Origin: Ochotona curzoniae
Taxonomy: Eukaryota; Chordata; Mammalia; Lagomorpha; Ochotonidae
Assembly (NCBI RefSeq): GCF_017591425.1
Contig: NW_024467119.1
Location: forward strand, 27,191,001 to 27,255,000
Length of the DNA stretch: 64,000 nt
Reading direction: 5' to 3'
Below are positions 57,793-64,000 of this stretch, piece by piece (the first letter of the stretch is position 1; the number at the start of each line of letters is the position of its first letter). Under the pieces are notes generated by a model. That model saw nothing but the letters and a program-made list of their open reading frames with translations. It made no database searches and was not told the DNA's origin. The translations under genes and the position numbers were made by a program.

Positions 57793-58439
57793 GCTATATA
57801 ATAACCACACCAGAGAATACTAAAGGGCATTGCCATGTGGTGTTCACTGAACAACATGCTTGTGCCATTATTACAGTGCATCTGTTAATCCAAAGATTCA
57901 TCTTCACTTATTTCTCAGAACATTTAATAGATACACAAATGTGTTTGATTTAGGAATTAACACTTTTAATACTGTAAGCATCTAAGTAATTTCAGGATAA
58001 AATACCATTAAAATACTTTTTTGTGGGTAATACGGACATGTGTATTTGAGTTCAGCTGCCCAGCCTCATATTTTAGTTCAGCTGTGAATTATTTTGGAGG
58101 AATGTGTGGGTACATTAGATTCTCAGAGTCACAGTGAATGCAAGATGGTTAATACAACTCACATCAGTTCTTATGTTACTGTGTTATTAATGCATCGACA
58201 GCAGATTCAATCTAATTCATAATTTAAAATCCTAGTAATTTAGTTATTTTTCCCTTCCATTTTGTTCTTATTAATTTTTAAGACAGCATATTTTAATTTA
58301 CAGTATAGTCAGAGGGTTTATGCTCCATCAAATCAATAACTCGACAAGAAAAGCTTCCTAAGAGATTATAATTCAGCAGGAATACAGGCAAGGACTATAA
58401 ACAATAACAAAGAGAAGATGATCATTTTACTCATGTACA

Positions 58440-58960
58440 GTAAATTTTAAACTCAACTATAGTAAGTTGGGGAATCATTTTCTCCACATGCTCACCAGAT
58501 TCGTTCCTTTTTCTATTTTTGAATAACATACAATTTAACTGTGCTGAGGTGCACGCTCCTTGTATTTTCATTTGCATTTCCCTGATGGCTAGTGATCCTG
58601 AGCATTTTTTTTTCATTTATCTGTTGGCCATTTGTATTTTATCCGTTGAAAAATGCCTGTTCATATCCTATGCTCATTTCTTCACTGGGTTTTTGTTTTG
58701 TTGTTGCTCAATTTCTTGAGCTCCTTGTATATTCCGGATATTAACCTTCATTGACTACAGATTCTCTCCCATTCGGCTGGTTGCCTCTCTGTGGCGTGCT
58801 TGCTTTTCAGTGCAGGGACTTCTAAGCTTTCTGCACCACTCCCATTTCTCCTCACACTCCATTTGACCTTATTTTCTTTTCGGCACAGCGCACAAAAAAC
58901 CCTTTCCTGTCTTGCTTGGTTTTGCTTGTCTATACCTCCGTTGTGGTGTGTGAGCACCCT
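58440..58960 (-). mobile_element. L1 ORF2 end, reverse
   Basis: ATTTGCATTTCCCTGATGGC, TAGTGATCCTGAGCATTTTT, CTGTTGGCCATTTGTATTTT, AAAAATGCCTGTTCATATCC and CTTGTATATTCCGGATATTA are the reverse complement of the L1 ORF2 3' portion. The part beyond 58780 is GC-richer and less certain. Frames of 61-99 codons overlap it and are not genes. Confidence 0.85.
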
Positions 58961-59223
58961 GGATGGTGACTTTCTCCTCACGGCACAGTTTAGAGCAAGC
59001 AGGAAGACTTTATTAAGCCTATAGACACATGCTAAATCCATGCACATTCCCTGAGGAATACACCAGTAAGAAAGGACAGAATTCTAGAATTGGTAGAGAT
59101 GCACGCATGCACATTCCACATAACTAATGAGTCATATATAAGAATTTGTCTACCTAGGTTCTACAAATACATACATTTATGAAAAAATAGGGACAAAACT
59201 AGCAAGATTCAGACAATTAAATC

Positions 59224-59610
59224 TTAGTAGCTGGTTATAAGCAGAAAAAAAGTAACACCGAAACGAAGAAAACTAATGAGTACGAAGCAGTTCACTTGTG
59301 TGCTGTCCTTTGCTGTCTTATCATTTCTTTGCTTGAAAAGAGAACCAGACTGCAGTGTCTGTAAGGAAGTAAACACTCTAGGTCTAATATTGGAAAGACT
59401 CCAACAAAAATTGTTGTAGCTCTGAGAATAAATTTCAAGAGTGTATGTCTGCTTTTCAGGAAGCAACTTAATATATTTCAGCTCCTTAAAAAGGATTTTG
59501 GTGTTCCTGGTCAACTTTATTGCTTTTATCAATGTTTCCCTGTTAGCTGGAATTGTCCACCTCTGATACCAACACCACTGCCATCCCCACACAGGAATTC
59601 TCCCTTTCAT
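59224..59610 (-). other. 128-codon open frame, unassigned
   Basis: The frame starts MKGRIPVWGW and is rich in Leu, Ser and Thr with a hydrophobic C-terminus. No repeat or protein family was recognised, and no acceptor or promoter supports it. In DNA this AT-rich a few frames of this length are expected by chance over 64 kb, so it is not called as a gene. Confidence 0.15.
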
Positions 59611-61059
59611 GTGATCCTGTATTACTATGGGCTTAGTTTAATCACATATGGACCACCTGCTCATTCTTGTACTTTTCTATACCTTCATTTCTTAAACATA
59701 CTAGATAGGCATATTGCAGAAAATCAGGATTTGTTGAATAACTATAAGATGAGTAAGTAAGTCTATAAATGCTTCGGTCAGCTTTTGAAACCTATTGCAA
59801 TTGATGGCAGAGTATCAACTTAATTCAAAATATTGTGAAAACCTCCCAAAACATTGGCATTTACTTCATACAATGAAAAGATGTCAGACTTTCTCTACTA
59901 AACATAAAACATAAGTCAAAAATAGCTACTTAAAGCCAATCTGAATGTCGGAAACTACTGAGCAAAGTATTGCCATCTGTCACTGCATGATACAATTAAT
60001 CATGATGAGTTTAAATATAAAGACACATTTCTTTTAAAAAATTAATAGTATAATCATGAAGCAAACATGAGAAACTGAGTTACACACGATAGTCAAAAAA
60101 AGTTTAAAAAGTCACTAGAAAGGAGTAATTAGAAAAATTTAAAGTATTAATTCTGTTCATTTGTATTTGGCTTCCTAAGGAAACACAAGAATCCTGCTGC
60201 TTGATTCACGTGAAATTAAATAAATAATAGAACAATATGTATATGCTGGGATGGATTAGGAATATAAATTTATAATTTTCATTTTAAGCTTTAATTCATT
60301 CATATTCGCTTAGTAAGAAACCAAGATTACTTAACAGAATGAACCATTTATCAAAGAAAAAATATTCTTCAGTATTTACTTTGTTTTTGTTGTATATTTT
60401 ATGCTCCATCCCTTCTAGAAAAATCTGCTCCCTCTTCGGGAATTTTTGATTCAATCAGAGAGAACAGTCTAATATATAACTATATATATTACCATACCAT
60501 GTCACTCTCTAAGGGTAAGTAAAAAAAAAAATGAAAACACCTAGAATTTCTAATGCAGATAACCTGAGTATAAGTCAAAATTCAAATCAAAACATTCTAT
60601 CACTGATGAGATTACAAAAGTATTTACAGATCTGTGGATATTCCATGGCTGCTGTTCGAGCTCTTGAAGGCATAATTAGTAATTCCCTGGATACATACAC
60701 AGAGCCCTTATTACAAATACTCTAGACAGCCTCAACCTATCAGTCACATATGGACTGATAGGAGAACAGCATTCACTGTGACTTTAGTTTTGCAAAGAAC
60801 TGTAGACAGTCTTTAAGATGAAATAGAAACTGAGGCACTCACTCCAAAAGAGATGTTATTTGAATTGGGAAAAGAAGGGAATAGCAACTTCTTTAAAAAA
60901 AAATACATTTCTAATTGCTTTACAGAAGTTTAAGGATGGAAAAATCATTGCATATTATGCATATGATCAAATAGAAATAAAAACTGAAGCATGAAATTGG
61001 AAATAGGAATTGGATTTGTTTGTACGTTAATTAGTCCAATGCCTAATTGTAATTCTCAA
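59611..61059. other. AT-rich unique intron
   Basis: No repeat or exon recognised. Short TATATATA near 60474..60490. The remaining tail 62521..63279 holds the 32-bp-period duplication, and 63411..64000 nothing. Confidence 0.5.
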
Positions 61060-62300
61060 AATTAGATGAGAAACTTGATGTTAAACGCTTTTGCTGTGAG
61101 GTACTTTTAAAAGCATCTTCAATTGACAGTAACATCGAAAGAAAGGTAAAGACTTTCTGTTTAACCCTGGCCCCCACAAAGCACACGCTCCCTTATTATA
61201 TAATTCCCCAATAGAGTGTTTCCATCTGTTCCAGTTGATGACACAGCATTGTCACCTTGAGTTCATGGATACCATTACTGTGCTATGCATTCCAGGGGCT
61301 GTAACACATGTATGTGGATATGGATCACCAAAGGAGTGTCACTCAGAGTAAATTATCACCCGAAAAATTCTTTGTGCTCTGGTTCATTTCTCTGTTGAAA
61401 CCATTTTTGGCAACCACTCATTTTTCTATTATGTCAATAGAAACCTGGTTTTATGAATGCTGTGTATAAGCTTCTTTTTGCATCTCTCTCGTCTCTCATG
61501 CACTATAAAACTGCTTTGAAAAGCTATCTTAAATACAAGAGCTTCTAAATGTGAACAGTTACAGGACTACACTATGGAAAGGACGGGACTGTGATGGCAG
61601 AGTCCAAGGAGCATTTCACACAGCGTGCAGAGAGCTAGGCTAGGGAGGCAGCGGGGTCACTGCAAGAGGCAGGCTTCACCGGGGCTAAGTTGCTCATCTG
61701 GCTCCTGCCTCACAACAGAAGAACATCTGTGTGTATCACAAATGGAGTCCCTCTGGCTCTGTCCTCTGGAGTCTATGCATTTAAGCTTAGATAGCAGCTT
61801 TTCTGAAACATTACTTTCAATATCACGTTCCATTCCTGAATCAAACCTGGGAAAATAGATGTTGCCAACTGAATTATGATTTCAAGCCTCTCTGTGGCAC
61901 CAGCTTTTCATTCAACTGTGCTTCAAAGAAAAGACTTTATAAGTGGGTAACTTTGAAGAAGATAGTCATTTGTCTCCAGTGAACGCTCAGGTTTGCTCCT
62001 CCAAATAAAAGCCCTGAGGTACTTAATGATTTCCAATGAGGACTGCTGCTTCTTTGTCAATTAATCCTGCGGATTGAACATCATCAGGCTCGCTTTGTAA
62101 GCCCAAGAAAATTACTAGGTTCCCTAAGTGTATAAATCTTAGTCTAATCACTGAAGCCCAGTTGCTCCCCCAGGAGTTTATAATACTGAGGTACTGATAA
62201 CTTTTTTATTAGAATTTGAGGAAGGTAGGAAAAAGATGCAAATTCAAAAAAGCATAAGTCATACATTATCTGCTGCAATGGCTGTATCGAGGGAGCAAAT
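61060..62300. other. Repeat-free block, candidate conserved non-coding element
   Basis: About 1.2 kb without any recognised repeat, about 8 kb upstream of the coding exon on the minus strand. It holds varied mid-GC sequence with words such as GTTGATGACACAGCATTGTC, GTCAATTAATCCTGCGGATT and TAATACTGAGGTACTGATAA. A 77-codon frame at 61625..61858 has no recognised relatives. Confidence 0.3.
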
Positions 62301-62379
62301 CAGATTTTGGTGTTTCCAGCGATCCTAGGTACAGTCCTATGGCAGAGTACAGGTGCTTACGTGTGTGAACATATTCATG

Positions 62380-62520
62380 CCATTCTCACAATAACTTACT
62401 GAAGTGTGTGCTTTAATACTTCTATTTTACAGATGAAGAAATGCAGACACAGAAAGGCGATCTTAACAATCAGGCATTCAAACATACGTGAAGTAGATGC
62501 AGAGACTGTGTGCCCAACCA
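62380..62520 (+). repeat. MIR
   Basis: CATTCTCACAATAACTTACT, TTCTATTTTACAGATGAAGA and AATGCAGACACAGAAAGGCG match the MIR core closely. Confidence 0.75.
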
Positions 62521-63019
62521 CAAATTCACATTGCCTATCAAGTATTAAGAAGCATTACATGGTGGCGTAGAACAGACACATGGACTTACAAAGGCAGCTG
62601 AATGAGGAAACGGGTCTCTATGCAAAACCTGCTGTATGTACACACCTGCTGTATGCATGGCCTTATGTTCCAGATACATCACGAATGCCCCCTTTTCTTG
62701 GGATTTATGCACATCTATTTCATTCTAGGATTTTATTTTTAAAATTATGTAGTTCAGCAGAACCTTCCATGTGAACCTCTTACCACAACTGACTACTCTT
62801 TTCCTTTCAGCAACTTCAGAACTGTCAAGCAAAAGAGCTTGGAAGCTGCATTTTGCCTATCCTTTGCAGGAGCCAGGAAATAAAACACAACCACCCTGCA
62901 GAACTCAGAATATTTTTAGCTCAGGGGGAAAAAAAGGTATGTAGTAAGAGTGCTTGATCAATTATGATGAGAAGATTAGTTATGAATGAGACTAATTTCT
63001 TTTCACTTTTTAAAAAGGT

Positions 63020-63075
63020 GATGCCAGAGAATTATAAGTGGAAGATGCCAAGATGCCAGAGAATTATAAGTGGAA
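63020..63075 (+). repeat. Tandem duplication, 32-bp period
   Basis: A 24-base word beginning GATGCCAGAGAATTATAAGT starts at 63020 and again at 63052, with eight bases (GATGCCAA) between the copies. The copies are identical. Confidence 0.9.
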
Positions 63076-63279
63076 ACTGTAAGCTCAGCTTTACTGGGAC
63101 CTGAACTAAGGTAGAAATACCAAACTGAAGAACTGTTGAGCAAAGATGAATGTAAATGGCAACAGAATCACCAGAGACAGATGAAAATTACATAGTCAGG
63201 GCAACAGGAAGAACTGAAATGCTTTATTTATTCACATGTCTAACATATTGTTTGGGAAAAATAATAATCACAGATACAC

Positions 63280-63410
63280 AGTCCCATGAATATCAAGTAT
63301 TCCATAAACCTTTTTAAAATAGAGCTAATGTCCCTGTTTTATATATAATCCGAGGCTGAAGTAGCTTGCCTGCGGCATCAATCTAACAAGTATGTAAGGA
63401 ACAATGTGAG
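63280..63410 (+). repeat. MIR-like fragment
   Basis: TAATGTCCCTGTTTTATATA, TCCGAGGCTGAAGTAGCTTG and CCTGCGGCATCAATCTAACA fit MIR 'atccccattttacagatgaggaaactgaggc...taacttgcccaagg'. Confidence 0.6.
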
Positions 63411-64000
63411 TGCACATTTTTTTTTAACTCTGACTTCTGAACAGGGTTTTCTCCCTTTTGTCCCTTTTGAGCCACACAGCATCATACATAGACTATCAAC
63501 AACACTACCTTATGTTTCCTGGTTTTCCAAAACATGAAAGAATGAGTAAAGGAAGAAGGGATATAGGTAGACTCTTAGATATTTATTATATCATGGTTTA
63601 GTGTTGTCACAGAAATGTCTCACACAATTAACAGAACATTAAGGAAGTTCTCTAACAGCATTTATTTACATAGTATTTTTTAAGGATTTCAAGGATTGAA
63701 ACCTAAAAAGAAGGCATTAAATGAAGGGTAATTTATAATTTTGTTATGTGTCCAACTTAATCTTTGAGTGAAAAGAAACAAAATACATGTAATAATTGCA
63801 GAAACAGTTTAGCTTTCCAGCATGGTTATAAAGTCTAAACTCATGCTAATTAAATATTAAAATTCACAGTTAATTTTCAATTAATTTGGAAAAATGGTCA
63901 TGTCACCAAGGCAATACGCAGGATTCAGGTTTTGCTATAAGATTTAGAAGCATTTAATTTTGTAGTACTACAAAAAAGTCAGTTATCAGTAGTTTTAACA

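Larger units (their letters stand above)
53657..64000 (-). other. ARHGAP24: ARHGAP24 intron upstream of the first coding exon (partial)
   Basis: This 10.3-kb stretch lies 5' of the coding exon on the minus strand and should be the intron joining a non-coding first exon outside the window. It contains an L1 3' end, an old C-SINE, an L2, an L1 ORF2 fragment and two MIRs. No CpG-rich promoter is visible. Confidence 0.75.

Noticed and set aside
1..64000. Search for a CRISPR array, operon, integrase or other prokaryote-like system
   Set aside because: Composition, repeats and a spliced exon show a mammalian intronic region. Tandem repeats present are SINE-derived or simple repeats without spacer structure.
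1..64000. Search for small RNA genes (tRNA, U6, 5S, Y RNA, 7SK)
   Set aside because: The only tRNA-like A/B box pairs are within C-SINEs, which are tRNA-derived retroelements, and no other family sequence was recognised.

Overview
This window looks like nuclear DNA from a lagomorph, most probably a pika (Ochotona). The base composition is AT-rich and there are no compact open genes. The strongest species clue is the dominant short repeat: a tRNA-derived C-SINE with the head GGGCCCGGCGCGGTGGCGCA, the internal motif GGATCCCATATGGGCGCC and an AATAAA-rich tail. C-SINEs are the lagomorph SINE family, and this GC-rich young version differs from the usual rabbit form. The species call is an inference from the repeats; no search was run.

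Only one protein-coding exon can be supported. At 53457..53656 on the minus strand, a 200-bp exon carries 20 bases of 5' UTR and the first 60 codons of ARHGAP24 (FilGAP, a Rac/Rho GTPase-activating protein). It has a good acceptor with a branch-point candidate, a strong Kozak start, the beginning of a PH domain and a perfect GTAAGT donor. The window is therefore a slice of the ARHGAP24 locus read on the minus strand. Positions 53657..64000 are the intron upstream of the first coding exon. Positions 1..53456 are the start of the long intron downstream of it. No further ARHGAP24 exon or alternative first exon was recognised.

Everything else is intron and interspersed repeats. Young C-SINEs with clear target-site duplications cluster at 9.4-24.8 kb: three on the plus strand and three on the minus strand. 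Older C-SINEs are scattered from 0.9 to 57 kb. L1 material falls into two kinds: a recurring lagomorph L1 3' end (about 3.1, 9.3, 18.9, 25.1, 32.6 and 54.5 kb) and ORF2/3'UTR fragments (about 8.9, 11.2, 46.6, 49.4 and 58.4 kb). Ancient L2, MIR and one MER5-like relic are also present. Several insertions are nested and give a relative age order.

I found no RNA gene, CRISPR array, operon, virus-like gene set or new enzymatic system. The observations most worth checking are the orientation-linked young C-SINE subfamilies and the inverted SINE pairs they form in the ARHGAP24 pre-mRNA, a three-unit expansion inside an old C-SINE, an unclassified ~760-bp repeat at 5.6-6.4 kb, and several repeat-free blocks that could be conserved regulatory elements.
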